Positions 40,282 through 49,754 are shown, numbered from the stretch's first letter. The stretch: DNA of 64,000 nt from Motiliproteus sediminis (GCF_017912535.1 NZ_JAERQK010000007.1:62001-126000); one strand, 5' to 3'. The notes: a model not told the origin generated them from the sequence alone. Made by a program: numbers and translations.

Positions 40282-41163
40282 TCAGATCCGAAACAGGGTA
40301 TCCATGAACAGGCCGGCGAAGATGGCGCTGCCGACCCAGTGGTTGTTAAGAAAGGCGCTGAAACAGGCGTCGCGATCACGCTGACGGATCTGCCACTGTT
40401 GCCAGCCGAACAGGCCCGCGGCAGCGGCAAGACCCGCATAATAGGCCAAGCCGGCGTCGAGCTGGTTGCCGAGCAGGATCAGTGTCACCAGGGTCAGCCC
40501 CTGGAGCACGCCGACCGCCAGCCGGTCGGCATCGCCGAGCAGTACGGCGGTGGACTTGATCCCGATCTTGAGGTCATCGTCCCGGTCAACCATCGCATAA
40601 AGGGTATCGTAAGCCACAGTCCAGAGCAGGTTGGCGATGTAGATCAGCCAGGCGTGACGCGGCAGTTCGCCGGTGGTGGCAGTGAACGCCATCAATATAC
40701 CCCAGGAAAACGCGGCTCCCAGTACCACTTGAGGGTAGTGGGTATAGCGCTTCATGAACGGGTAGCTGGCGGCCAGTGCGACCCCGCCGAAGGAGAGCAA
40801 CACTGTCGTGGTATTGGTAAACAGCACCAGCACAAAGGCGATCGCGACCAGCCCGGCAAACAGGGTCAGCGCCTCGCGTTCGCTAACCCGTCCGGCCGGT
40901 AACGGGCGTTGCTGAGTCCGTTTTACGTGGCCATCAAAGTGACGGTCGGCGTAGTCATTGATCACGCAGCCTGCGGCACGCATCACCACCACGCCGGCGA
41001 CGAAGATAACTAGCAGATGCAGCGGCGGAAAGCCCTCCGCGGCGACCCACAATGCCCACAGGGTCGGCCATAACAGCAAATAGACGCCGATCGGTTTGTC
41101 GAGGCGGGTTAACTGCAGATAGGCGTGTAAACGATCGCTGTCGAGGCGGCGGATGAACTCCAT
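40282..41163 (-). CDS. ubiA: 4-hydroxybenzoate octaprenyltransferase
   Basis: The 293-residue membrane prenyltransferase has eight to nine helices and both aspartate-rich motifs, NDYADRHFD and DRDDDLKIG, which bind the magnesium-diphosphate of the prenyl donor. It attaches the polyprenyl chain to 4-hydroxybenzoate in ubiquinone synthesis. A TTG 21 bases upstream is also in frame, but the ATG at 41163 (MEFIRRL) is preferred. It follows ubiC, the preceding pathway enzyme. Confidence 0.95.
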   Translation of the reverse strand: MEFIRRLDSDRLHAYLQLTRLDKPIGVYLLLWPTLWALWVAAEGFPPLHLLVIFVAGVVVMRAAGCVINDYADRHFDGHVKRTQQRPLPAGRVSEREALTLFAGLVAIAFVLVLFTNTTTVLLSFGGVALAASYPFMKRYTHYPQVVLGAAFSWGILMAFTATTGELPRHAWLIYIANLLWTVAYDTLYAMVDRDDDLKIGIKSTAVLLGDADRLAVGVLQGLTLVTLILLGNQLDAGLAYYAGLAAAAGLFGWQQWQIRQRDRDACFSAFLNNHWVGSAIFAGLFMDTLFRI

Positions 41164-41193
41164 CGAATCAGAAACCCTGAGCAAGCAAAGGGG

Positions 41194-41733
41194 TTATTGT
41201 ACCCGCAGCAGGTGCGGCAGGAAAACCTCGCTCACCAGCAGCGGCTTGCCGCCCAGAAGGAACACCGACCGCCGCGCGCAGGCGCGCTGGCCAAGACCGG
41301 GCAGTTGCAGTTCGGTGGTTTCGATCGGTCCACGCCGCATGCGCGGGTCGTTGAATAGCAGTGAGCCGAGCGATTGGTTGCCCAGTTGGCGAAGTTTGCG
41401 CTGAGGGCCGGTGAGAGTGCTGGCGGGGATAATGCTGCGCGCGTAGACCCAGTCCTGCTCACAGCCGATCAGGCGCACTTCGCGCACCAGCGCTTGCTGG
41501 CGCGGGTCCAGTTTCAGCGCCCGCGCTTCCGACAGGGTTGGCTTGGCCCAGCCCTGAAACTGCAGTTCAACCCGAAAACAGCCCGCGCTTTTGTCGACCA
41601 GACGCTGGGTCAGAGAACCGGGGTCCAGCAGCCAGCCGCGCCAGCGTCGTGGCAGGCGGGTACTGGGTACGCGGCGGTAACTGCGCCAGCGGGTGTTGAG
41701 AGGGCTCGCGGTGAGCGATTGTCTAACCGGCAC
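41194..41733 (-). CDS. ubiC: Chorismate pyruvate-lyase
   Basis: The 179-residue protein shows the UbiC features: an early WLLDPGSLTQRL motif, the REVRLIG arginine segment, LGSLLF and the ARRSVF block. It splits chorismate into 4-hydroxybenzoate and pyruvate, the first committed step of ubiquinone synthesis, and is followed 30 bp later by ubiA. Its chorismate comes from the pathway that includes aroK and aroB at 24496-26112. The gene is divergent from HU. Confidence 0.9.
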   Translation of the reverse strand: MPVRQSLTASPLNTRWRSYRRVPSTRLPRRWRGWLLDPGSLTQRLVDKSAGCFRVELQFQGWAKPTLSEARALKLDPRQQALVREVRLIGCEQDWVYARSIIPASTLTGPQRKLRQLGNQSLGSLLFNDPRMRRGPIETTELQLPGLGQRACARRSVFLLGGKPLLVSEVFLPHLLRVQ

Positions 41734-41898
41734 GAACAGGCTCCTCGGGATTCAGAGGCGGCAAGGATGCGATATTCACCTGCGGGTTGCAACCGGGGAG
41801 TCGCGGGTAAATAAACGGACCAAGCGCTTTATTTTAGCCGGTGGGGCTGATTTAATGGCTCGACCCAGCCGAGGACCCATAAGGATAAAGGAGTGACT

Positions 41899-42171
41899 AT
41901 GCAGAAGGCAGAACTGGTGGCGGCGATCGCCGAATCCGCATCCCTGACCAAACGTGAAGCGCAGGATGCATTGAATGCCCTCACCGACAGCGTGACTGAT
42001 GCGTTGTCCCGAGGTGAATCTGTTTCGTTGATCGGATTTGGTACCTTCAGCCAGCGCCATCGCGCGGCGCGCAAGGGCAAGAACCCGCAGACCGGCGCAG
42101 TGATGGATATCCCGGCCAGCAACAGCGTGGCTTTCAAACCGGGTAAGGCGCTTAAAGACGCCTGCAATTAA
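41899..42171 (+). CDS. HU-family DNA-binding protein
   Basis: The 90-residue histone-like protein has the helical dimerisation part, the GFGTF turn, a DNA-binding beta arm (RKGKNPQTGAVMDIPAS) and the terminal helix with FKPGKALKD. It bends and compacts DNA as a dimer. A GTG at 41893 is in frame, but AAGGAG at 41888-41893 correctly positions the ATG at 41899. Whether it is the alpha or beta type HU is not decided here. Confidence 0.95.
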   Translation: MQKAELVAAIAESASLTKREAQDALNALTDSVTDALSRGESVSLIGFGTFSQRHRAARKGKNPQTGAVMDIPASNSVAFKPGKALKDACN

Positions 42172-42187
42172 GCCCGTAAACGGTTAC

Positions 42188-42217
42188 AAAAAAGGAGCCA
42201 AAAGGCTCCTTTTTTTG
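42188..42217. terminator. Bidirectional terminator between HU gene and phoU
   Basis: GGAGCC-AAAA-GGCTCC is flanked by an A run on the left and seven T residues on the right, so it can stop transcription in both directions between these convergent genes. Confidence 0.93.
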
Positions 42218-42238
42218 TGGCTCTGATCTGCCGCCGGG

Positions 42239-42958
42239 TTACTGCTCGATGGTGCTTTTCAGCTGCTTGAGGGTACTGTGGCTGACGTTAACCCCTTTGA
42301 CCAGATAGATCAGGTGCTGGCAGATATTGCGCGAGTGGTCACCCACCCGCTCCAAGCTGCGCAGCACCCAGATCACGTTGAGAGTGCGGGTAATGGCACG
42401 GGGATCTTCCATCATGTAAGTCGCCAGGGAACGCATGGCGCTGGTGTACTCTTCATCGACCTCTTTGTCCTTGGACGCCACCTGATAGGCCAGATCGGTA
42501 TCGTAGCGGGTAAAGGCGTTGAGGGAGTCATGCAGCATGCCGCGCACCAGTGAGCTGATGTGACGAACTTCGGAATAGCCACGCTGGGTTTCGCCGGATT
42601 CAGACAGTGATACCGCCAGCTTGCCGATCCTGGCTGCTTCGTCGCCAATCCGCTCCAGATCGTTGACCGCGCGGCTGATGGCGATGATCAGGCGCAGGTC
42701 GCTGGCCGCCGGCTGGCGACGGGCGATGATGTTGGTGCACTGCTCTTCGATATTCAGTTCCCATTCGTTGGTCACCTTATCGTTCTTGCGTGCCTGCTCA
42801 CCCAGTTCGCTGTTGCCCTCCAGTAGTCCCTGAATGGCGTCAGAGAGTTGCTTTTCGACCAAGCCGCCCATGGTCATCATGTGGGTCTTGATCGCTTCCA
42901 GCTCCTGATTGAACTGTTGCGAAATGTGGTCGCTGTGGGCGTCCTTGTTGAAAGCCAT
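42239..42958 (-). CDS. phoU: Phosphate-signalling regulator PhoU
   Basis: The 239-residue protein is two three-helix bundles, each with the PhoU metal-binding pattern (ERIGDEAARIG and ERVGDHSRNI). PhoU transmits phosphate sufficiency from Pst to PhoR and dampens uptake. The start at ATG 42958 (MAFNKDAHSD) is preferred over the in-frame TTG at 42964. It lies 14 bp downstream of pstB. Confidence 0.95.
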   Translation of the reverse strand: MAFNKDAHSDHISQQFNQELEAIKTHMMTMGGLVEKQLSDAIQGLLEGNSELGEQARKNDKVTNEWELNIEEQCTNIIARRQPAASDLRLIIAISRAVNDLERIGDEAARIGKLAVSLSESGETQRGYSEVRHISSLVRGMLHDSLNAFTRYDTDLAYQVASKDKEVDEEYTSAMRSLATYMMEDPRAITRTLNVIWVLRSLERVGDHSRNICQHLIYLVKGVNVSHSTLKQLKSTIEQ

Positions 42959-42972
42959 GATCAATCGTCCTC

Positions 42973-43833
42973 TTAGCCGTAACGACCGGTGATGTAGTCT
43001 TCGGTCTGCTTCTTACTGGGGGTGGTAAACAGCGTATCGGTGGCGCCATGTTCGATCAGGTCGCCCATGTACATGAACGCGGTGTAGTCGGACACCCGCG
43101 CGGCCTGTTGCATGTTGTGGGTCACGATCACGATGGTGAAGTCGTTCTTGAGCTCGTGGATCAGCTCCTCGATCTTGAGGGTCGAGATCGGGTCCAGCGC
43201 CGAAGCAGGCTCGTCCAGCAGCAGCACTTCGGGCTTCACCGCCACGGTGCGTGCGATCACCAGACGCTGCTGCTGACCGCCGGACATCCCCAGCGCGCTT
43301 TCGTGCAGACGGTCCTTGACCTCATCCCACAGTGCCGCGGAGCGGAGCGCCCACTCGACGGTTTCATCCAGTACCCGCTTCTTTTTTACTCCCTGAATTC
43401 GTAAGCCGTAGGCCACGTTTTCGTAAATGCTTTTGGGGAAGGGGTTGGGCTTCTGGAACACCATGCCTACGCGCCGGCGCAGGTCAGCAACCTCTACGTT
43501 GCGGTCGTAGATGTTGTTGTCGTCGAGCAGGATCTTGCCCTCGATGCGGCAGCCGTCGACCAGATCGTTCATGCGGTTGAAGCAGCGCAGCAGGGTGGAT
43601 TTACCGCAACCGGACGGGCCGATGAAGGCGGTGACGCGGTTCTGCGGTATATCCATGTTGATCTTGTTGAGGGCGCGCTTGTCACCGTAGTAAAGATCAA
43701 GGTCGCGCACCTGCAGGGCGATGGTCTCGTTGGCCATGTCGCGTTTTTCCTGCCCCTGGGGCAGAGCGTTCAGGCTGACACCCTGGGTCGGCTTTGCAGA
43801 GCTGTTTTCAGTGTCGGAGGCTACCAATGTCAT
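42973..43833 (-). CDS. pstB: Phosphate ABC transporter ATP-binding protein PstB
   Basis: The 286-residue ATPase has Walker [10 protein letters not shown], the signature MSGGQQQRL, Walker [14 protein letters not shown] and the H-loop histidine in IVTHNMQQA. It powers phosphate import through PstCA. The first 30 residues or so are a non-conserved extension, and an internal ATG at about 43737 (MANETIAL) would give the length usual in the family. Confidence 0.95.
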   Translation of the reverse strand: MTLVASDTENSSAKPTQGVSLNALPQGQEKRDMANETIALQVRDLDLYYGDKRALNKINMDIPQNRVTAFIGPSGCGKSTLLRCFNRMNDLVDGCRIEGKILLDDNNIYDRNVEVADLRRRVGMVFQKPNPFPKSIYENVAYGLRIQGVKKKRVLDETVEWALRSAALWDEVKDRLHESALGMSGGQQQRLVIARTVAVKPEVLLLDEPASALDPISTLKIEELIHELKNDFTIVIVTHNMQQAARVSDYTAFMYMGDLIEHGATDTLFTTPSKKQTEDYITGRYG

Positions 43834-43881
43834 GTTGAGCTACCTATCAGTTTGAGCGTGGCTTGAGCGGATCGAAGGCGA

Positions 43882-45570
43882 TCAGTGCTCAAGCGCTTTG
43901 TACTTTTCCCGCAGGCGATTACGAATCGCCACCGCGGAGAGGTTGAGCAGGGCGATCACTGCCACCAGCAGCAGCGCGGTGGCGTAGACCAGCGGCCGTG
44001 CGGCTTCGACGTTGGGGCTCTGGAAGCCGACGTCGTAGATGTGGAAGCCCAGATGCATAAATTTCTGGTCCAGGTGCAGGAAGGGGTAGTTCCCATCCAG
44101 CGGCAGCGAGGGGGCCAGCTTGACCACACCCACCAGCATCAACGGCGCTACTTCACCCGCGGCACGGGCGATAGCCAGAATCACCCCGGTCATCATCGCC
44201 GGACTGGCCATCGGCAGCACCACCTTCCACAGGGTTTCCGCCTTAGTGGCGCCCAGCGCCAGGCTGCCCTCGCGCACCGAGCGCGGTATCCGCGCCAACC
44301 CCTCTTCGGTGGCCACGATCACCACCGGCACCGTCAGCAGCGCCAGGGTGATGGATGCCCACATCAGGCCGGGGGTACCAAAGGTTGGTGCCGGCAGTGC
44401 CTCGGGGAAGAACAGCTGGTCGATGTTGCTACCCAGAAAGTAGATAAAGAAGCCGAGACCGAACACCCCGTACACAATAGAGGGTACCCCGGCCAGATTG
44501 TTCACTGCGATGCGAATCAGGCGGGTCAACGGCCCCTGCTTGGCGTACTCACGCAGGTAGACCGCCGCCACCACGCCGAACGGGGTTACCAGAATCGACA
44601 TCAGGATCACCATCAGCACGGTACCGAATATCGCCGGGAACACCCCGCCTTCGGTGTTCGCCTCGCGCGGCTCGTCGGTCATGAACTCCCAGATCTTGCC
44701 GAAGTAGAACCCGATCTTTTCGAGCAGGCTCATGGTGTTGGGGCGATAGGCATGGACGATATTCTTGAGCGGGATCTCCAGCGTGCGCCCTCCCGCCACC
44801 TCGGCCACCAGCGCATCGCGGCTGATCAGGCCGTAGAGCTCGACCAGGCGATTCTCCAGCACCTTGTAATCGGCGGCAAGCTGGTCACGTTCGGCCGCGA
44901 TGTCGGCCTGGGCCGCCGCATCGAGTTCATCCTTAAGCTGCAGCGCCCGTTCGCGCAAGCGCAGCCGTTCGATATCGTAGTTGATGGCACCGATATCGTG
45001 CTTCTCGATCCGGGCGATCTGGGCGTGGATATCCAGCGCCCGCTCGATCCGTTGCTCCAGGTCGGCCCAGAGTCGCTCGTAAGCGCGCTCGTCACGGCCG
45101 TCCACCTGACCGACCAATACGCCGCCCTGCTTCAGTTCGCGCAGGTAACCGTAGAAGTTGCCCCACTCGCGGCGCTCGGCCACGAACAGCTGCCCCGGGT
45201 GTTGAATATCCGCCAGCTTGTCTTCCAGCACCCAGCGGAAGTCGCTGCCATAGACGTCGCGGTTACCGACCTTGAGCAGCAGACGGGTCACGCTGTCGAC
45301 GCCGTCGGCAACTTCGATACCGGCACCACGCAGTTGCTCGGCGGGGGCTTCGGCGCTGTCGGCGATTTCGCCCGCAATGATCTGACGGGAGCCGTCGCGT
45401 TCGAAGTAACTGGCCTCAATAATCGGATGGGGCCAGAAGTGGCCCAGTCCACGCACTGCGATCAGCAACAACAGGCCGACCACCATGATGACGTTGATGG
45501 CCACCGCCGCACCGGTCAGCCAGACCCAGGGTGCACCGGATTTAAACCACTCTGATACAGAAAGCTTCAT
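43882..45570 (-). CDS. pstA: Phosphate ABC transporter permease PstA, long form
   Basis: The 562-residue protein is nearly twice the length of E. coli PstA. After a first helix at about 17-39 comes a periplasmic region of some 270 residues, including a charged coiled coil around 190-245 (RLRLRERALQLKDELD). The canonical permease domain begins near residue 310 and has the EAA-type loop region (LALGATKAETLWKVVLP) that contacts PstB. Long PstA proteins occur in several marine and pseudomonad lineages. The role of the extension is unknown. Confidence 0.93.
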   Translation of the reverse strand: MKLSVSEWFKSGAPWVWLTGAAVAINVIMVVGLLLLIAVRGLGHFWPHPIIEASYFERDGSRQIIAGEIADSAEAPAEQLRGAGIEVADGVDSVTRLLLKVGNRDVYGSDFRWVLEDKLADIQHPGQLFVAERREWGNFYGYLRELKQGGVLVGQVDGRDERAYERLWADLEQRIERALDIHAQIARIEKHDIGAINYDIERLRLRERALQLKDELDAAAQADIAAERDQLAADYKVLENRLVELYGLISRDALVAEVAGGRTLEIPLKNIVHAYRPNTMSLLEKIGFYFGKIWEFMTDEPREANTEGGVFPAIFGTVLMVILMSILVTPFGVVAAVYLREYAKQGPLTRLIRIAVNNLAGVPSIVYGVFGLGFFIYFLGSNIDQLFFPEALPAPTFGTPGLMWASITLALLTVPVVIVATEEGLARIPRSVREGSLALGATKAETLWKVVLPMASPAMMTGVILAIARAAGEVAPLMLVGVVKLAPSLPLDGNYPFLHLDQKFMHLGFHIYDVGFQSPNVEAARPLVYATALLLVAVIALLNLSAVAIRNRLREKYKALEH

Positions 45571-45588
45571 TGTCTCGAGCGCCCTTGA

Positions 45589-47883
45589 TTAAAGCGAACC
45601 GTACTTGCGCCGCAGGCGCTGACGGACAATTTCGGCCAGGGTGTTGACCACGAAGGTAAAGGCAAACAGCACCAGTGCTGCCAGGAACAGGATGCGGTAG
45701 TGGGAGCTGGCGACTTCGGCCTCCGGCATCTCCACCGCAATGTTGGCGGCCAGGGTACGCATCCCCTCGAAGATGTTCATATCCATGATCGGGGTGTTGC
45801 CGGTGGCCATCAGTACGATCATGGTTTCGCCCACGGCCCGGCCCATGCCGATCATCACCGCCGAGAAAATACCGGGGCTGGCGGTGGGCATGACCACCCG
45901 TGACAGGGTTTGCCAGGGGGTTGCGCCAAGTGCCAGCGAACCGTTGCTGAGGTGCTTGGGGACGCTGAAAATCGCATCTTCGGTGATCGAGAAGATGGTC
46001 GGAATGACGGCGAAGCCCATCGCCAGACCCACCACCAGCGCGTTGCGCTGATCGAAGTCGATCCCCAGCTCGTCGGTGATAAACACTTTCATGTCGCCGC
46101 CGAACGCCAGTACTTCGATACCATCGGCGAGGCCGATGGCCAGCATCGACAGCAGAATCACCACCGGAATCAGCAGCGCTGCATCCCAGCCATCTGGAAC
46201 CAGGTAGCGCACCGATTTGGGCAGGTTCTGCCAGAGGTAAGCGAACAGCAGTACCCCCACCGGCACCATTACCAGCAGCGCGAAGATGCTGGTCAGGTTG
46301 GCCTCGATGAAGGGCGCCAGCCACAAGCCGGCAAGGAACCCGAGGATCACTGTCGGCAGCGCTTCCATCAGCTCGATCATCGGTTTGATCTTGCGGCGCA
46401 GCGCCGGTGCCATGAAGTAGGCGGTGTAGATGGCGCCGCAGATGGCCAGCGGAGTGGCCAGCAGCATGGCGTAGAAGGCCGCTTTGAGGGTACCGAAAGC
46501 CAGCGGTGCCAGGCTGTATTTGGGTTCGAAGTCATCGTTGGAGGCAGAGGACTGCCACAGGAACTTGGGTTCTTCATGACCCTCGTACCAGACCTCTTGC
46601 CACAGCGAACTCCAGGATACCTCCGGGTGCTCGTTGTTGACCTGCCAGAAGCTGATGTTGCCTTCGCCGTCTTCCAGTAGCAGACGGTTGGCACGCGGGG
46701 TCAGCGCCACATAGGCAATCCCCCGCTCCGACAGCTGTTCACTCAACACCTGATTTTCAGCGGTAGCGTTGTAAAAGCTGATCTGGCCATTGGCTTCGGC
46801 AGTGATAAAGCCTTTACGGCGCTGCTCGATGTTGACCTGTACGATACCGTCGGTGCCGACGTGGCTGAACTCGCGAATGCGTTGCAGCTCATAGTCGTTG
46901 TTGGCGTCGCGTACCAGGAACCACTGACTGACGATGCCCTTGTCGTCGGCGATCAGCAACGAACTACCGCCCAGCAGGAAGCTGAAGCTGGTGATCTGGC
47001 CGCTGGTGGCTTTCTTGACCGCGCCGACCAGCGGTGAATCGGGGTCACGCAGGTCGATGGTGTGCACCCGCCCCTGGAAGTCGGCGATAAACAGCCAGCG
47101 CTGATCGGGACTGATCAGCAGGCCGGTAACGTCGGCGCCGATGTCGGGCAGGTTGTAATGTTCGCTGGAGAGCTCTACTTCTTCGGTGATGAAGTTGACC
47201 TCTTTGTCGAAGCGGGTGAGGCGCAGGCGTCCTTCAGCATCCGCCGCCACGACCGAGAAGCGGTTTTCACCGTTGCGCACCGCCAGATGTTCGATCTCTT
47301 CCAGCTCCGGTGACAGCTCCAGCGGTTCCTCGCCCAGCGGGTAAACCAGGCTGGGGGTGATCACCCGACCGCCTTCCAGTGGATAGGTGGTCTTGTAGCT
47401 GTGCTTGACGAAGCTGAGACTGTTATCGGCATGGGCCAGTGCAAAGGTGTCGTTGGCTTCGCTTTCCAGTGCATAGGCGGCCAGACTGGCGCTGCTCAAG
47501 CCCGCCTGTTGTTGCTGAATCAGCTGTCCGGTGCGGGTATCAAAGAAGGTGGCTTGGCCATCCTGGCTGAGGCGCAAGCCAACCTCGCCCTGCTCTTCAG
47601 CGGTCATGTAGAGCGTGGCCGCATCGCTACCGGGGCGGCTGTAGGGCGCCGTGGGCTGGCCGTTGTGCTCATAGGGGTGCACTTCAGCTGCTTCAAACAG
47701 CGGTGCCACCTCGTACAGCAGGTAGATGAAGATCAGCAGAATCGCAACGATCACGCTGATACCACCTACGGCAACGGTGCCGGTGGTGAACTGGTCCTTG
47801 AACTTTCGCACCTTGCGCAGACGCTTGGAGGCCGCGCTATCGAACTCAAGGTCGGGGGGAGTGAGGGTAACTGGCTTATTCAT
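45589..47883 (-). CDS. pstC: Phosphate ABC transporter permease PstC, with large periplasmic insert
   Basis: The 764-residue protein has a first helix at about 36-60, a region of around 390 residues with repeated beta-strand and short-loop patterns that resemble propeller blades (GRVHTIDLRDPDSP, KGIVSQWFLV, NGQISFYNAT, EGNISFWQVN), and then the permease domain from about 460 with the PstB-contact loop LALGATPWQTLSRV. E. coli PstC is only 319 residues. The start ATG has no visible ribosome site and lies just 22 bp after a Pho box. The next in-frame ATG is too far downstream to be a start. Confidence 0.92.
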   Translation of the reverse strand: MNKPVTLTPPDLEFDSAASKRLRKVRKFKDQFTTGTVAVGGISVIVAILLIFIYLLYEVAPLFEAAEVHPYEHNGQPTAPYSRPGSDAATLYMTAEEQGEVGLRLSQDGQATFFDTRTGQLIQQQQAGLSSASLAAYALESEANDTFALAHADNSLSFVKHSYKTTYPLEGGRVITPSLVYPLGEEPLELSPELEEIEHLAVRNGENRFSVVAADAEGRLRLTRFDKEVNFITEEVELSSEHYNLPDIGADVTGLLISPDQRWLFIADFQGRVHTIDLRDPDSPLVGAVKKATSGQITSFSFLLGGSSLLIADDKGIVSQWFLVRDANNDYELQRIREFSHVGTDGIVQVNIEQRRKGFITAEANGQISFYNATAENQVLSEQLSERGIAYVALTPRANRLLLEDGEGNISFWQVNNEHPEVSWSSLWQEVWYEGHEEPKFLWQSSASNDDFEPKYSLAPLAFGTLKAAFYAMLLATPLAICGAIYTAYFMAPALRRKIKPMIELMEALPTVILGFLAGLWLAPFIEANLTSIFALLVMVPVGVLLFAYLWQNLPKSVRYLVPDGWDAALLIPVVILLSMLAIGLADGIEVLAFGGDMKVFITDELGIDFDQRNALVVGLAMGFAVIPTIFSITEDAIFSVPKHLSNGSLALGATPWQTLSRVVMPTASPGIFSAVMIGMGRAVGETMIVLMATGNTPIMDMNIFEGMRTLAANIAVEMPEAEVASSHYRILFLAALVLFAFTFVVNTLAEIVRQRLRRKYGSL

Positions 47884-47905
47884 GCCGCAAGCGTACTCGG
47901 GTCAT

Positions 47906-47923
47906 ATGACACTATTGTTACAG
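47906..47923 (-). promoter_or_regulatory. Pho box of pstC
   Basis: On the minus strand CTGTAAC-AATA-GTGTCAT matches the PhoB site at about 12 of 14 informative positions. A -10 at the usual 10-bp distance would be TACGCT (47890-47895), which puts the transcript start within a few bases of the pstC ATG. Confidence 0.7.
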
Positions 47924-47924
47924 G

Positions 47925-47942
47925 CTGTCATAAAACGGACAC
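47925..47942 (+). promoter_or_regulatory. Second Pho box-like site, opposite orientation
   Basis: CTGTCAT-AAAA-CGGACAC on the plus strand has a perfect first half-site and spacer. It is one base away from the minus-strand box and points towards pstS on the antisense strand, where no plus-strand gene follows for over 1 kb. Confidence 0.45.
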
Positions 47943-48000
47943 CTAAGTGTCACTATTTCAGCCCTGTGACGACGCGCCGTGCGCGTTCCTTTTCGTTCCG

Positions 48001-48030
48001 AAAAAGAAAAAGGGAAGCATCCTGCTTCCC
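48001..48030 (-). terminator. Intrinsic terminator of pstS
   Basis: On the minus strand GGGAAGC-AGGAT-GCTTCCC is followed by a T-rich tract (TTTTTCTTTTT), 27 bp past the pstS stop. It would separate abundant pstS mRNA from pstCAB-phoU. Confidence 0.88.
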
Positions 48031-48056
48031 CGAGATCTTCCATGATTAAAGCGGTA

Positions 48057-49031
48057 TTAGTTAATACCCAGACCTGCCAGTGCTTTGGAGGTTACAGCGG
48101 TCGGCAGCGGGATGTAGCCATCCTTGACCACAACTTCCTGACCGACTTTGGACAGAACCATCTTCACGAATTCACGCTCCAGCGGTGCCAGCTCCTTGTT
48201 CGGTGCCTTGTTGATGTAAACGTACAGGAAGCGTGACAGCGGGTACTTGCCGGAAGCCGCCATTTCAGGAGACGCGTCGATAAAGTCGGAGCCCTTCTTG
48301 GCCAGCGGTACGGCGCGAACGCTGGAGGTCTTGTAACCGATGCCGGAGTAGCCGATGCCGTTTACAGAGGTCGATACCGACTGCACTACAGAGGCAGAAC
48401 CGGGCTGCTCGTTCACGCTGTTCTTGAAGTCACCCTTACACAGCGCCTTGGACTTGAAGTAGCCATAGGTGCCGGATACGGAGTTACGACCGTAGATCTG
48501 GATGCCCTGATTGCCCAGGCTGCCGGTAACGCCAAGATCAGCCCACTTGGTTGCGTCGGCAGCGCCGCCGCACTTGCGGGTGCTGGAGAATACCGCGTCA
48601 ACGTCAGCAATGGTCATGCCTTTGATGGGGTTGTCCTTGTGGACAAAGACCGCCAGTGCGTCGATGGCGACCGGAATCGCAGTCGGCTTGTAGCCGTGCT
48701 TCTTCTCGAACGCTTCCAGCTCCTTGTCCTTCATCTTGCGGCTCATCGGGCCCAGATTGGAGGTGCCTTCAGTCAGTGCCGGCGGAGCGGTAGAAGAACC
48801 TGCGGCCTGAATCTGGATGTTGACGTTGGGGTAGTTGCGCTTGAACTCTTCCGCCCACAGGGTCATCAGGTTAGCCAGGGTGTCGGAACCTACGCTGGAC
48901 AGGTTACCGGAAACGCCGCTTGCTTTGGTGTAGCCCGGCAGTTTCGGGTCCAGCAGGTCGGCGGCTTGGGCACCGGTGGTGAGACCGGTGGCGGCCAGCG
49001 TCAGTGCGGCCAACAACTTCTTTGCTTTCAT
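48057..49031 (-). CDS. pstS: Phosphate-binding periplasmic protein PstS
   Basis: The 324-residue protein has a signal peptide ending in TTGAQA, phosphate-site motifs near [12 protein letters not shown] and the [12 protein letters not shown] loop, and a middle segment [17 protein letters not shown]. It binds periplasmic phosphate for PstCAB. It has its own Pho box promoter and its own terminator, which allows high expression. AGGAG lies 7 bases ahead of the ATG. Confidence 0.95.
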   Translation of the reverse strand: MKAKKLLAALTLAATGLTTGAQAADLLDPKLPGYTKASGVSGNLSSVGSDTLANLMTLWAEEFKRNYPNVNIQIQAAGSSTAPPALTEGTSNLGPMSRKMKDKELEAFEKKHGYKPTAIPVAIDALAVFVHKDNPIKGMTIADVDAVFSSTRKCGGAADATKWADLGVTGSLGNQGIQIYGRNSVSGTYGYFKSKALCKGDFKNSVNEQPGSASVVQSVSTSVNGIGYSGIGYKTSSVRAVPLAKKGSDFIDASPEMAASGKYPLSRFLYVYINKAPNKELAPLEREFVKMVLSKVGQEVVVKDGYIPLPTAVTSKALAGLGIN

Positions 49032-49080
49032 CGATTGCTCCTAAGGTCGTCAATCAGTTCGTCAGTAAGTGTTGAGAGCC

Positions 49081-49114
49081 ACTGTACCCAGCAAATGTGA
49101 CACTTCTGTTAAAG
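49081..49114 (-). promoter_or_regulatory. Pho box and -10 element of pstS
   Basis: On the minus strand CTTTAAC-AGAA-GTGTCAC (49097-49114) is very similar to the pstC box (15 of 18 identical). Ten bases later is TACAGT (49081-49086) as -10, giving a leader of about 43 nt before pstS. Confidence 0.7.
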
Positions 49115-49229
49115 AACAGGTAACAATTGGTTACGGATCTGGCATGGCATCTACATCGAAAGTCTAATGAGCGCTATGTTAAGATGCCGATTTTGCGCCC
49201 CGGTGGCGATTTGGCAGAGAACAAAAATA

Positions 49230-49631
49230 ATGTGCAATCAAGAAGATGCTCAGGCACCTGAAGGACGTCTGACGCTCCAGTTACCCGCCAGTCCGCGGGA
49301 TACCAATGTGTTCGGGGATATATACGGTGGCTTTATCGCCGCCCAGGTGGTGACCGCCGCCGAAACCCGCGCCGCGCAGATCGCCCGTGGTCGGGTGGCA
49401 ACGGTTTCGATCGGTTCGCTGGAGTTCTTTGCGCCGGTGCTGGTGGGTGCTTTGCTGAGCTTTTATACCCGGGTGGTGGAAACCGGCACCAGTTCGATTC
49501 GACTTTGTGTGGAGGTCTGGGGGCAGCAAACCGATGGCTCGAGCCTCAGCAAGATTACCGAATGTGAAACCGTGCAGGTAGCCATTGATGCGCAAGGGCG
49601 CATCCGCGAACTGCCTGCGATCCAAGGCTAG
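49230..49631 (+). CDS. Acyl-CoA thioesterase, hotdog fold (YciA-like)
   Basis: The 133-residue single hotdog domain matches the short acyl-CoA thioesterase group: the N-terminal DTNVFGDIYGGFIAAQ block carries the catalytic-site aspartate/asparagine region, followed by VATVSIGSLEFFAPV and the FYTRVVETGTSSI strand. It would hydrolyse acyl-CoA to the free acid and CoA. An earlier in-frame ATG at 49167 adds a cysteine-rich stretch unlike the family, so 49230 (MCNQEDAQ) was chosen. It is divergent from pstS. Confidence 0.85.
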   Translation: MCNQEDAQAPEGRLTLQLPASPRDTNVFGDIYGGFIAAQVVTAAETRAAQIARGRVATVSIGSLEFFAPVLVGALLSFYTRVVETGTSSIRLCVEVWGQQTDGSSLSKITECETVQVAIDAQGRIRELPAIQG

Positions 49632-49640
49632 ACTTCATTG

Positions 49641-49674
49641 TAGCCGTGATAGCCGTGATAGCCGTGATAGCCGT
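49641..49674. repeat. Nine-base tandem repeat (TAGCCGTGA)
   Basis: Three perfect copies and one partial copy of TAGCCGTGA begin 10 bp after the thioesterase stop. It resembles, but is not the same as, the heptamer array at 16706-16796. Confidence 0.9.
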
Positions 49675-49754
49675 TTACGGCGCGGAGCGGACATCTGAGA
49701 TTGCTTCTATAAACGGTGTTTCAATCTCCTTCCACTGCAATCAGATAGTCTTTG

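Noticed and set aside
43885-45555. 556-codon open frame on the plus strand opposite pstA
   Set aside because: It is an exact shadow of the pstA coding region, rich in His, Gln and Arg as expected from reversed GC-rich codons, with no recognisable domain.
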